From NCBI GenBank assembly GCA_951799405.1, contig OX637363.1, forward strand, positions 6,138,001 to 6,202,000: a stretch of DNA of 64,000 nt, read 5' to 3'. This document shows, piece by piece, positions 20,710 through 31,760 of the stretch. Under the pieces are notes generated by a model. The model searched no databases. It was not told the origin of the DNA and saw only the letters and a list, made by a program, of their open reading frames with translations. A program made the translations under genes and the position numbers. This DNA is from Agapetus fuscipes. Lineage: Eukaryota; Arthropoda; Insecta; Trichoptera; Glossosomatidae. Each line of letters starts with the position of its first letter. Position 1 is the first letter of the stretch.

Positions 20710-22034
20710 ACCTCATTTCTACCAGGCAGAGACTAGTAAGAGGGGATGCTCCACATTAATTACCTGCTTTTAGCACAAAAATTAATGTTCCAAACCTGTA
20801 GCGTTTTGAATGCGGCCATTTTTTTGTAATTTATAAAAAACGATCTTTTGAAGTTAGTTGTATGAACTATGGAGATAAAGTAAAAAAATATTATACTACA
20901 TACATAACTTGTAATAAGAGGATAAAAATACTACAAATTTGTATTTCCAACCCTTCTTGTTCAGGAGAAAAGGGGGTAAAATGTTATTTTGTACAATATA
21001 TTTTATAACTCAAAAACAAAATAGAAATTGTGATATTTTTGTACGTAAAATATAGAAACATAATTTTTTATACAATAATGACCTCGTACATATTCTTGCT
21101 ATCTGCTATAGTTTCAGAAAAAATAAAGTTTGAAGTGAAATATTTTCCCAAAAACCGTTACAGCGTTTCCCGTTTTTTTGGTCAAAATCCGGTTTGAACG
21201 CCTTAGTGTTTGATTGTAAAAATATATAAAAAATACCATCTCCTAGAAGGTTAAATTGCCTGTAAAACTGTATGTATATAAACTATTTTATCGTGAAAGG
21301 TTTGAACAGAATAGCGGTTAATCTTGTGGTAACATATTTTGCGTGATATTATGATGATAATATGAAATGATCATAATATTACGTAGATACTCGTGCTAGA
21401 TAGGCAGGTACTTATATACAACCATCAAAATACGTTACAAAAGTTAAACCGCTATAACATACAATCCTTTCACAATAAAAGAGTAAATATTCATACAATT
21501 TTAAAGAAAATTTAATCTTCTAGGTGATGGTATTTTTTTTAAATTTTTAAAATAAAATACTAAGGCGTTCAAACCGAATTTTGAACCAAAAACGGGAACT
21601 GCCGTAAAGTTTTTTAGAAAATGCTCTGAAACTACAGCAGATAGCAAGAATATGTAAGAGGTCAATATTGTATAAAAATTTATGTTCTTATATTTGACGT
21701 ACAATAATATCATATTTTTTATTTTGTTTTTGAGTTATAAAATATATTGTAAAAAATAACATTTTACCCCTTTTTCTCCTGAACAAAAAGGGTTGGAAAT
21801 ACAAATTTGTAGTATGTTTATCCTCTTATTACAAGTAATGTAAGTAATATCATATTTTTTTACTTTATCTCCATGGCTCATACAACTAACTTCAAAAGAT
21901 CGTTTTTTATAATTTACAAAAAAATGGCCGCATTCAAAACGCTCCAGGTTTGGAATACTTTTTTTTATGCAAAAAGCAGGTAATTAATATGGAGCATTAG
22001 TTTTTACTAGTCTCTACCTGGTAGTCGATGAGGT
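20710..22034. repeat. ~1.3 kb foldback palindrome
   Basis: The left arm starts TACCTCATTTCTACCAGGCA with GAGACTAGT and continues through GTAGCGTTTTGAATGCGGCC, AGTTAGTTGTATGAACTATG and CAACCCTTCTTGTTCAGGAG to ACGCCTTAGTGTTTGATT. The right arm is the inverse, ending GACTAGTCTCTACCTGGTAG and GATGAGGTA. The arms are roughly 550-600 bp with a spacer of roughly 200 bp centred near 21370. No open frame of significance is present. AACGCTCCAGG recurs just outside at 22080. Confidence 0.85.
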
Positions 22035-22342
22035 AGTTTGCACCATTTTTTGGGCCTCTTTGAAGAGGCCGCATCCAAAACGCTCCAGGATAGACCGAGA
22101 TATAGGGGAACAGGAAATGGGGAAACAGGAAATGGGGAAAAAGCGACCATAGAGTAGAAAAGTGCCTAAAGTGTAAAAAAGTGCTAATCAAAGACCCAGG
22201 AATAGACTAAAAACCACATAAAAAGGGAAAAGTGATTGTTTCTCTCATAATATGGACTCCAGACATCTCTTCAGAACACATAATAATAATAATAAGTACA
22301 CCACTAAAATTTATTAATCGGATTTTAGGATCCAATATATTG

Positions 22343-22615
22343 GACCGGTCTGTAGTCCAGTGGTAGCACTTCGGACTCGTAAATGGAAGGTTGTGGGCTC
22401 GAATCCCGGCGGAGCACAAAAAATATACCATTTATATTTTCAAATTCGCTCTTCGCTGGGTTGAAAAATTCATAAATCAGCCTTACAGCAACTGGGTCTT
22501 GCTTGAGAATTGGCGCCTACAGCGACGACCAAGCTTGCAGAGGGCTCTTGAGGTGTGATATACACAAAAACAGAGCTCACAAAATAAATCAGCCTAATTA
22601 TTATTATTATATTAT
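22343..22615 (+). mobile_element. SINE A with tail type A2
   Basis: Head GGACCGGTCTGTAGTCCAGT, B-box-like GGGCTCGAATCCCGGCGG, body CTTACAGCAACTGGGTCTTG, tail GAGGGCTCTTGAGGTGTGAT and AAATAAATCAGCC, then ATTATTATTA repeats. Confidence 0.85.
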
Positions 22616-22639
22616 ATATTAGACGGATCGTTATAAGAG

Positions 22640-22705
22640 AAATTATATTATTCTCGACGTTTCGTTAGCAACGTAGCTGACGTCTTCAGGAGACACTACT
22701 TCTCA
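22640..22705 (-). repeat. CTGAAGA hairpin motif
   Basis: Minus strand: CTCCTGAAGAC, GTCAGC, TACGTT, GCTAAC, GAAACGTCGAGAA. It is a hairpin of the recurring type also seen at 53596-53660 and 45945-45985. Confidence 0.6.
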
Positions 22706-25700
22706 TCTTCATCTTCAGTTCATCTTCAGTCGTTGTGCAAGAACCAAATGTGGTAATCCAGGTTTTTTTTCAAAAATTAGATAAAAACAAATAAATGGAG
22801 AAAAAATGGTTTTCTTGTTTCATGTATTTGCTAAACGTAAGTCGTGATTCTGCAGGAGTCAACTTTTATGGAATTAAAATTAATAAAATAATTCAGGCTT
22901 GCCTTGTGAAGGGCATCGCACAATCTTTGTTTTTGTTTCCTATTATTTTATTTATTAATATTGCATTTTTCAAACATTTCCGGTCCACTGTATCTCACCA
23001 ACTCTCACATTCCTGTTTGTCAACAATATTTTTATATTAAGTTCTTTCTTGTCCTGTAGGCAAAGTAATCTCCCGAAGAATCTGATTTAGAGAGCAGCAA
23101 AACATCGAGACACTGATATTTAATGCACAAATTCATTTACAATTTCACACATTCATTCCAAGGCATTCACAAATGGCAATAATTTGAAGAACAAAAAGAA
23201 AAACTTGAAAATATATTTTATTGTAAAAGCACATTATAAGAATTAATTAATTACGAAATTACTGACTTAGAATAGAGATTCAATTAATTGTTGTTCGTAA
23301 AATTATTTCTTATACTAATTGTAACAATAATTAAAAAGTATGAATTATTCCGTGTTTATTATATTTATTTCAATCCCAAAATAAAATACCGGGAAGGCCT
23401 TCTCAATAAATAAGAATCCCACTTACACTGAAGTGGTTGGTATTCACACACCACATGAGACCCTATCGGGCACCACGCAGTAAGAAGTTGTAATATATGT
23501 TGAGCTTAGATAGATTTTTTTTAAGTATAAGAACATATAAAAGACATTCAATAGGTATACAATAAAACGAAATAACTATTTAACTAACTTCATAAATAAT
23601 ATCTAACATGATTGAAAGAAAAATCAATTTCTTTAAGAACAAAGAAATATTATTTTTTTATCAATTGCACACTCTATTAAAATTATCAAATAGCAATCGA
23701 TAAGTGGGCTGATTTAAACTATAACACACTCAAAACAGATTCTGAGCTGGCAAACGCCACAGGTCCATATTACTAGGGCCTTAGCAACTAATAACAAAAT
23801 ATTAGTTGGCACACTCCATAGATAACGGAATAAATTTTGATCTGTGGCACACTCCCTAGTATCAGTCAAGTGAGATCACAACCGTTTGTCTAAGGAATTT
23901 GTGCAGACTTCATTGTAAGATTTTTAATTCTTGGGATCTTTTTCATTTTTTTTTACTCAAACAAATTTGATAAACCCGCTTGATTGCAAAAATTAAAATA
24001 ATAGAGTTGGCACAAATGACATTGATGACAACCTGTGGCATTACTCGGCAGAGTTGTTAAGGAGAGAGCTAATATTTTTTCATTATCAGTTGCTAAGGAT
24101 CCTTAGTACACCTGTGACATTGGCCCGTGGAGAAAAAAAGTAGAACTTGGGAGCTTTATCCGACCCCAATGAAAATTACAGCATACTTAGGTATATTTTT
24201 TCTGAATTTTTTAAATGTTATTTCTTGAACTAAATTTAATCACAGTCACTGAAGCAATCATTACCCCAAGTATTCAACTTGGCGATTGAATTTAACCATA
24301 GCTTTTACCAAAAATTGTTTGGAAGCTAAATAAAAAAGCATCCAGGGAGATTTGTAGTTTCATATGCATTTTTGGTAAAGCGATATGATTGAGTTTAAAC
24401 GTAAACTTTAATACTCGGGGTTACTTATGTAATATTCTTATTTTTATAGTATCTATATAGCATATTGCTTTTGTTTGACAAAAGTACATACATTGTCTTT
24501 TAAAAAAAAAAAATTATTGCTCATTTTTATAATCTTATTAAATATACAAAAATTACCCTAAATACAACTTATTGCTAATTGTTTGAAAGTCAAGCTTAAT
24601 AATTAAGATGGGTACATGGAAAATAATTAATGAATTCAGTCAAAATGTGTATGTAACATATAGGTTTTTCAAAAAAAATTATAAAAATAAATAATCAAGT
24701 TTGCATATTCAAAATTCTCACAGCTGGATCACTGATTGTTGCTTGTACTAAAAAAAAATGGATTCCAGATAAATAAGGGGTTTATTTTATTTCACAGCAT
24801 TGTGTAATCATATGTACAATCGCATCCAATGACAGATGTGACAGAAGACGCTAAAGCTTTCAAACGACATGTCAGTATACTATTGTTTTAAAGTATAACT
24901 GTATGTCCTGTCTCTAGTGTTATATTTTTTTTTTGTATAGATGACAGCGCAATAACAGTACTGATCAGATTCTGAACTAAGGTCCTTAGCAACCAATCGC
25001 AAATGCCTTACAACCCGGCCAAGTGACGGACGATTGAACTGTGCAAACTCGATAATTCATTTTCATAAAAAACAATAATGTAAAACATTTGGCGTTAGAT
25101 TAAAAATATAACAATCTCTTATTTTTCATATAAGGTCTGAGAAAATCAAATTTGTCAAAAAAAAAAACAATCTTATTATGCTTGTTTAATATTTGCATAG
25201 CTCCAATAAAAAGCATTTATAACTTGAGTTTCTGTTGACAATGATTCCATATTATGGAACTTGATTAACACTATAGATTTCTTTAAATACTTGTTAATTG
25301 TGTTGGAGCTCAAGGGCCCGCATTAAAAAGTGACATTAAAATGTATTTTATAATAATAGTAAAAAGACATTTTTTAAAGTGTCATCTTGTAAATTCACTG
25401 CAAGAGCACTATACAGAGCCATAGAATCTCCTGAATAGAAAAACTTTTAAATTTGACTCAAAATATTTTTACACCCATGTTGGTTTCAACACGCTACATA
25501 CAATTGGACAAGGATCTTTTTGAGCTTGATTGAAAAACAGCATCATCTTGTAAAACATCAATTTGACAGTTTACCGTGAAGTTAATTATGCTGTCTTGCT
25601 TTATGGTTCTTATTTTCATAAAATGCATGAGTGCCGTGCCAAAACTTTACAAAACTGATGCAAAGAAGGTTGTGTTAATGACTAACGAGTATTTTGTTCA

Positions 25701-25821
25701 ATAAAAACATAAATTTAATCCGTTAGTAGCTTTGAATCTCACAGCAGCCCCCTTGCTTACATTTCACCCATGTTCATAAAGATCTTTGTTCAACTACAAT
25801 ATTGTGGAAGATGTTTGTTTG
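22706..25821. other. AT-rich spacer between ninjurin 3' end and TJAP1-like gene
   Basis: No gene is seen. An inverted pair of family D ends lies at 23745-24125 (ACTAGGGCCTTAGCAACTAA versus TCAGTTGCTAAGGATCCTTA), so a ~380 bp MITE is likely. A degenerate inverted repeat lies at 24290-24420 (TTTTACCAAAAATTG versus CATTTTTGGTAAAG). Another family D end is at about 24985-25030. Confidence 0.5.
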
Positions 25822-26013
25822 TTACAAAGGTATGTTTGGTTCGGGAGGAGCTGGCAGTTGAGCCACTCCGAATGAAGCAATGAATACATTAATCACTGTT
25901 ATCAGGAATATGCCTATGATTGTCAAATTGCTGATACGATCTGCCTTACGCATGTCATTTTCATCTGACATGTTGTATGTACTGTTTAAAATGAGTCCAA
26001 CTCCCACGGCAAT
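25822..26013 (-). CDS. Ninjurin, alternative terminal exon 6b
   Basis: The acceptor TTTTGCAG (AG at 26015-26014) leads in phase 0 into IAVGVGLILNSTYNMSDEND, then MRKADRISN, the hydrophobic TM2 segment LTIIGIFLITVINVFIASFG and the tail VAQLPAPPEPNIPL before TAA. It encodes 63 residues. It aligns position by position with exon 6a (27530-27694), so the two are alternative, mutually exclusive 3' ends joined to exon 5 after SLFFQ. Joined to exons 1-5 the protein is 334 residues. Ninjurins are two-pass membrane proteins; mammalian NINJ1 oligomerises to rupture the plasma membrane. That this copy does so is inference. Confidence 0.92.
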   Translation of the reverse strand: MAVGVGLILNSTYNMSDENDMRKADRISNLTIIGIFLITVINVFIASFGVAQLPAPPEPNIPL

Positions 26014-27086
26014 CTGCAAAACAACAAAATAAACCGGGGTCTTAATTTAAAATTCAAATAAACAAATTTAAAGCTACCAACTTTTCAATAATTCCCCTTG
26101 TGTGGAAATCATTTTCCAGCTGTTGATAATCCTAATTTTTTAGCTATCCAGCTGTCAAAAAATAAAATGATTCCTTCACAAAATTAGTGAGGATTTGTTT
26201 TCAACAGTTGACATCCCTAAATTTAGGAGTAACCTACTGTTAAAAAGAAATTCCTTTCAAGAAGTTGTGAGGGAATTATTTTCAATAGCTGGTAGTCCTA
26301 ATTTTGGGGATAACAGTCTGTCAAAATATGATTCCACAATAAAATTTCGTGGGGATTATTAAATGGAAGGAAGGTATTTATTCAAGTGTCAAAAATAAGG
26401 GGGAAAGTAAAATGTCAGATTGCTTAGAAAATATTTATCCAAAATAAATTAAGTTATAATTGAAATTGTGGGAGTCTGGACAATTGTTCCAAATGATTAA
26501 TGTAATAACATCATATTATTGTTGTAAAAATAATTATTTTAGAAAAAAAATCTTTGAAAATGTAAGAAACTAAATAACATTGCAAAGAGTAACAAAACTT
26601 CTACATCTGTCTAACTAATGTTCATAAGATGTGATATGCTTGAGCTTATTTAAAAGTAACTTGATCACATTGCCTCGACTTTCATTCATTTTTAGTTCTT
26701 TGTACCAGCGTAGTAAAATTACTGATTGATAAATATACTAAGTAAAATAATTATGTACACAGTTTGTTCACAAGTGTTTAAATTTAATAATGCTTTTTTC
26801 TTTACTTTTAAAGTACCTACTACATATTTATTGGTTCAATGGAGTTGGAACAAAGCTACAAATGTTTAGTCTTTAATTCTAGTCTCAGGTCTAGATAATT
26901 AGGACCCTTAGCAACCAATGACAACTAGTATAACTTTGGTTTTCCCATGATATTCTTTTTCTCCGACTTGTTTGAGCCAAATTCATTGATATATTGACCG
27001 GTACACTCTTAAACAAACTGAATTTGATGAAGATAGATTCCGAAAATAGGGTCACAGCAACCAATCAAATAATGTTACTATACCAT

Positions 27087-27292
27087 CCTGGAGTGGAAGT
27101 CTCCACGGCTTTTGGTAGATCTTACTGTATCTATTTGAGGATATAACACATAAAACATGGCGGTGTGTGAACAGCTGATCGTTGTTTCATATAAAATATA
27201 TTAGCTGTTGATACGCTTTCATGTTTTATTCCGTTGTATCTTCAAATTGATACTGTAAGATCTACCTACAGTCGTCGAGACTTTCACCCCTG
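27087..27292. mobile_element. MITE family M2
   Basis: Ends CCTGGAGTGGAAGTCTCC and GTCGAGACTTTCACCCCTG, centre AAACATGGCGGTGTGTGAAC. It lies between the two alternative ninjurin terminal exons. Family D ends follow at 27305-27475. Confidence 0.75.
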
Positions 27293-27529
27293 ATGGGCAT
27301 ACTTCACTATTTGTTAATCATTTTTTGTCGCAGCTAATTGGAACCATCAGAACATAGATAAAAAAATGTGGTGTCATACGGTAGGTTGCAAGAGACCAGG
27401 CTAATCAATATTTTGTTTTGGTTAGCTAAGGACCCTAGTTAAATAGATCTGTGACGTTTTCTAGGTAAGAAATGGGGCATCCCTTTCGAAGATGTTCCAA
27501 GATCATTTTCAAAGTTGGGAAAATAAGAA

Positions 27530-27694
27530 TCAGCTGGGCATCCCCATGGGGAAAGCACCGATAAGGACATTGATGACCGTTATAAAGAAAATCCCCATCA
27601 GGGTAATATTGTGCAGACGATTGGCCCTGCACATCCCACTGTGGTCTCTTAGGTTGCACCTCATGTTGAATATGAGGCCGATACCTACAGCCAC
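27530..27694 (-). CDS. Ninjurin, alternative terminal exon 6a
   Basis: The acceptor TTTTTAG (AG at 27696-27695) leads in phase 0 into VAVGIGLIFNMRCNLRDHSG, then MCRANRLHN, TM2 ITLMGIFFITVINVLIGAF and a very short end PMGMPS before TGA. It encodes 54 residues. Compared with 6b the loop has two cysteines and more basic residues, and the cytosol- or surface-facing tail is shortened and lacks the proline stretch. It is nearer to exon 5, so using 6b requires skipping 6a or passing its poly(A) site. The protein with exons 1-5 is 325 residues. Confidence 0.92.
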   Translation of the reverse strand: MAVGIGLIFNMRCNLRDHSGMCRANRLHNITLMGIFFITVINVLIGAFPMGMPS

Positions 27695-27719
27695 CTAAAA
27701 AGGAATTCCAAGATATTAA

Positions 27720-28924
27720 GTTATTGATATTTTAATAGAACGGTGTTTTAGCAACTGTTTTACAGCTTTTTACGAAAGGAATGATAACTAATGCATTGAA
27801 AGTGAGCTAGTTTGAGTGAGAAAAATACTTAAATGATTAAACATTTATGGAGTTGTGTGTACACAGCTTCTCAAAAAGATAGAACAATGGCGCTCTCGAT
27901 TTTGCCGACTGGCATCAATACAAAAAAAAACTGACTTGTCCAAATTGACCACCACATTTTTCAATAAAAATGGAACCATAAATCATGATAACGATTTAAT
28001 GAAAATATATACATATATTTAGGATTCCCGAAAGATTCATTCAACTCATCTGGTATTAAAAAAACTTCACGACGCGCCAGGGTTAAAAATGAATTTTCCG
28101 TATCTTGTAATTTAATTTGTCTGCCGATTATCTGATGATATTAATATTATAATCTAAGCCATCTGAAAACATTTTGCTTCGAGCCCTACAGTTTTTTTAA
28201 GTGAGTCCGCATTGGTAAGATATAACTAATTGTAATAATAATAAGAATAAAAATTAGCCAATTTTATATAGCGGCGTTTAGTGGCACTAGCCACCACATG
28301 TGTTAAAGCTTGTATTAAACAAACGTGTCTCAAGCAACCTCCTGAGACTGCCAAAGCTGGTCTCTATTCTTAACTTCAGAGGCAGACTGTTCCAGCAGGA
28401 TGGAAATGCTGAATTAGTACAAAAATAAGTCTAAATTTGGCCGTTGCTTGGGATGATTTTTAAAAACACTGTTTTTAAAATAAATCATTGTTGTGACCTT
28501 CAAAATGGGAGATTTAGAAGTTGCAGCTATCTGAGATATTTATTCAACTTTAGTGTCACCCTTCTGACCATCTACTTAAGTTAGAAAAAGAAAAGGCCTG
28601 GGAATTGATTAGCTTCAATAGAGAAACCACAAGTGTAAAATTTTACATTAGCGTTTAACCAAAAATTTATGGAAACTAAAAAAGTACTTTTTTGTCCTTC
28701 TCTAGGTGTCACTTTTATTGAAAATCATCGAACATGGCATCATCATGGCTATTTGGTACTTAAGATACTGTCCAATTTAAATTTTGCCATTTAGTAATCA
28801 TTTTTCAAGCTTCTCTCCACCTCTATGTTTAGAGTGAAATAACACTTTAAGCATCTTTGTTTTCTTTCTAAACAAGGACGATTAGTGTCCCGGTTGGTTG
28901 AAACAGACGTAGCATATAATAATA
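27720..28924 (-). other. Ninjurin intron sequence, no other gene
   Basis: This is intron between exon 5 and exon 6a. Around 28290-28420, CCTCCTGAGACTGCCAAAGC and GGCAGACTGTTCCAGCAGG look like an old LINE or repeat fragment, compare 61340-61450. No exon-like conservation was seen. Confidence 0.4.
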
Positions 28925-29218
28925 ATATCAGGATGATTTATTTGTTGAGCGCTGTTTTTGTGTGTATCACACCTAATGAGCCCTCTGCAAGCTTGGTCGT
29001 CACTGTAGAAAGCGCCAATTCTCAAGCAAGACCCAGTTGCCGTAAGGCTGGATGGACCTTTAGTGACCGGTCTTTGGAAAAGGTATATGAATTTTTCACC
29101 CAGAGAAGAGCAAATTTTACAATATAAATGGTATTTTTTTTTGTGCTCCACGGGGATTCAAGCCCACAACCTTCCATTTACAAGTCATAAGTCTTAACCA
29201 TTAGACTACGGACCGGTC
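28925..29218 (-). mobile_element. SINE A with tail type A2
   Basis: Minus copy: GACCGGTCCGTAGTCTAATG head, CTTGAATCCCCGTGG B-box relic, body and A2 tail. It sits in the ninjurin intron in the sense orientation of the gene. Confidence 0.8.
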
Positions 29219-29387
29219 AATAAATATGCATTAAAATAATTTCAGGTCCTTAATATTATAAATCAATGGTTTCCATACATATGTTTTTTGTCAATGGTTT
29301 TTATGGATTGTTTTAGTGAATCTCTGCCATCTAATTGAATTTGACACTTGGGTTTCTGCAGTGTAACAATGAATATCTTGTTTTTAC

Positions 29388-29573
29388 CTGGAAGAAGAGG
29401 CTGGCTGAGATGAAGACGAGACTGAAGATGAAGTAGGGATGGTAAGCTGGTCCGGCTTCAAGCACATATCGCAGCTGGTTGGCATTGGCTGACAGCAGAG
29501 CAAGGTCCATCATACCCTGGGCCAGGTTCTTCTTCTGTTGATAAGCATTCACATCCGGAGTGCCTCCCGCCGG
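29388..29573 (-). CDS. Ninjurin core exon 5
   Basis: This 186-nt phase 0-0 exon runs from acceptor TTTCAG (AG at 29575-29574) to donor CAG|GTAAAA. It reads PAGGTPDVNAYQQKKNLAQG, MMDLALLSANANQLRYVLEA, GPAYHPYFIFSLVFISASLF and FQ. The ninjurin hallmark is plain: an amphipathic helix KKNLAQGMMDLALLSANANQLRYVLE, then the start of TM1. The exon ends inside TM1, so the alternative last exons supply the rest of that helix. In mammalian NINJ1 the amphipathic helices drive filament assembly in the membrane; here that is by homology. Insects carry several ninjurins (NijA/B/C in Drosophila). I cannot say which this is. Confidence 0.95.
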
Positions 29574-29705
29574 CTGAAACACAAGTGTGATCTCTTATTT
29601 AACGCCTTGAAGACTGGTGGCATGCATAGATGGCTTTTTCATTCACAAGGATTTTTTTTCACAGAACTGTGACAGTACCTACTTGCATTTAATAAATATA
29701 CTTTT

Positions 29706-29970
29706 TGGTGTTATGGCCGAGGGGGCCAAATGGGCTGATCTTTCTAGCGTATTAATTGGAATAGAATAACGTTGATTCGATCCCCGCCTGGGTCATTTGA
29801 CCATAACTTTGACTCTGATTCAGCAGATGTAATTGGGTAATTATTAATTAATAATTCATTGAAATATACAATAATGAATTATTATTTGATGATATTAAAA
29901 CCTGTTTCTGGTCAGGCAGAATAGGTTGATGAATTGCATTCCTCTTCACAAATCTACTTTTTTTTAAAAA
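29706..29970 (+). mobile_element. SINE C copy
   Basis: The head GGTGTTATGGCCGAGGGGGC and a B-box-like GATTCGATCCCCGCCTGGGT look like a Leu/Ser-type tRNA. The body has TTAATTAATAATTCATT and the end is TTGCATTCCTCTTCACAAAT. Copies lie at 30305-30548 and 40328-40590. Confidence 0.75.
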
Positions 29971-30032
29971 TAAAATAAAATACTTCTAAAATGAATAATA
30001 GTTAAAACCAGTATTTTAATGATTATTTAATC

Positions 30033-30277
30033 TAATCTAAGTTGCAAATACATGTAACATTAAAGATTCAGATTATATGCATTTTCACAAGCAGACACGT
30101 ATAAGTTCGCGCTTAAACATGCCGCATGTGGACCTACAATATAAAAACCCGAATTTCCAATGAACATACACCCTGCAACTTTTGCCGACCTTCCCTGAAA
30201 CAGGGGTGAAATTGGCAAAGTGAACCATTTTGTACAGCATGGGTGGTCAGCCGCATACCAACCTATAAGTCAAGGTA
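30033..30277 (-). repeat. F250 dispersed repeat
   Basis: Near-complete minus copy from ATCTAATCTAAGTTGCAAAT to ACCAACCTATAAGTCAAGG in the ninjurin intron. Confidence 0.8.
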
Positions 30278-30304
30278 TGATATTTAAAATAGAATTTTCA
30301 ATTA

Positions 30305-30550
30305 ATGGTATATTCAAGGGGATAAGGCATACGTTATTGAGACAATCACAAGTTTGAGACCCATCTGTGTCACGTCCTGTCGGTAATAACATTGACCCTG
30401 GTTCAACAGAAGTCATTTGGTAATTGTTAATTAATAATGCATTACAATATTAAAATAAATGAACTATTAATTGATAATGTTAGTACCTGTATCTGGACAT
30501 GCCAAATATGTTGGTAAATTGCATTCCTCTGCACAAAACCATTTAAAATA
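30305..30550 (+). mobile_element. SINE C copy, degraded head
   Basis: The tRNA-like head is eroded, but ACCCTGGTTCAACAGAAGTC, TTAATTAATAATGCATT and AAATTGCATTCCTCTGCAC match the 29706 and 40328 copies. Confidence 0.65.
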
Positions 30551-30577
30551 TATTTATGTATGTGAGCTCAAACTTAC

Positions 30578-30678
30578 AGGCACAACTGCAACTCCTGGGA
30601 CGAAATCTGGGGCGTAAGGAAAATCACCGGGCGCCGGAGTGCCAAACCTTGGGGACAGTCCGTTTGGAGTCAGGGGAT
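30578..30678 (-). CDS. Ninjurin exon 4, common N-terminal exon
   Basis: The acceptor GTGATTACAG (AG at 30680-30679) is followed by AT, completing a Asp codon begun by G from either upstream exon. It then reads PLTPNGLSPRFGTPAPGDFP and YAPDFVPGVAVVP to donor CCT|GTAAGT (phase 0). This is a proline-rich, presumably disordered N-terminal segment just before the ninjurin core. Both the long route (exon 3) and the short route (exon 1') end in phase 1 with G and fit it exactly. Confidence 0.88.
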
Positions 30679-30954
30679 CTGTAATCACATTACAATCATA
30701 TCAAATCAATCAGAAAGCTCTCAATCATGCTAGAGAAGAAAAGCAGGAAGAACTATTATAACCTAATGCGTAGAAGCAAAGGAGAACACAAGGAGAAGAA
30801 CAGAACTTGGAGGAATTTCATGTCTTATTCTCACATGTATTATTCTCTTACATAAGATAAAAAGCTGCACCCTATGTAAATCTTCTGTAAAACACTGTTA
30901 TGAATAAATTATTATCTATTGAATAAGAGTTTTAGGCTTACACAATCGGCTGAT

Positions 30955-31198
30955 GATGCTGGAGGGATGTTTTCTGGGATCTGTTGCCGTTATCTGTGGG
31001 AGCTGGAGCTTCCGGACATTACGCCCATTTCTACGATGGGTTTCTTCAGCGTGAAGTAAGATAACGAAGATGATTTTGATGAGAACTGTGATGACACAGT
31101 TCCCATCGTAGAAATAGGCGAAACTTCCGGAAGCTCCAGCTCCCACAGACCACGGCAACCGATCCCGGAAAACATCACTCCAGCATTAAATTATTATT
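30955..31198. repeat. Imperfect palindrome, ~240 bp
   Basis: GGGAGCTGGAGCTTCCGGA near 31000 is inverted as TCCGGAAGCTCCAGCTCCC near 31125. The outer parts GATGTTTTCTGGGATC and GATCCCGGAAAACATC also face each other. A related single arm lies at 56590-56700 (TTCTGGAGTTCCAGCTCC). It lies in a ninjurin intron and is not an exon. Confidence 0.75.
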
Positions 31199-31589
31199 TT
31201 ATCTGGAGAATGATAAATGAAACACATAGCTAATGAGACAGCAATCTAAGTTAAAAAAATATTATTTCCACATTATAATAGAGTTATTTGTAATAGCATG
31301 AGTTTAATACAGGTGATGCAAAGTTTGAAATGAAAAGAATCTTGGCACGAAAACATCACAGGTCTTATGTAACTAGGGACCTAAGTACCCAATAACAAAA
31401 AAATAGTTAGCATACTCTCTAGCAACCCCTCTAGTTGATCTCACAACTTTATAGTCTATGGCATTTGTGCAGATACTTAGCTATTCTAGCTTTATCACAT
31501 GAAAGGTGCAGTACGTGGCCAGCCATATAAAAAAACAAGCTGTAAGTTTTGTTTTAATTGCCCTTAACTAAGAATGTCAATTAAACATA

Positions 31590-31760
31590 TTTTAACAAAT
31601 AATTTTTGCGTTCTTTCAGGTTTGACCATGTTATTAGCAGCTTTTCCGTGTGCCGACGTTTCGCTTTCTGCTCGTGAAAGCGAAACGTCGGCAGATGGAA
31701 GAGCTGCAAATAGAACATAGTCAAACTTGAAAAAACACAAAAACAAATCGTTTATTAACA
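31590..31760. repeat. ~170 bp palindrome centred on GAAACGTCGG
   Basis: The core is GCCGACGTTTCGCTTTC, spacer TGCTC, then GTGAAAGCGAAACGTCGGC. The arms extend outward through CAGCTTTTCCGTGT/AGATGGAAGAGCTG and GGTTTGACCATGTT/AACATAGTCAAACTT. It is a probable foldback MITE in the ninjurin intron. Confidence 0.8.
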
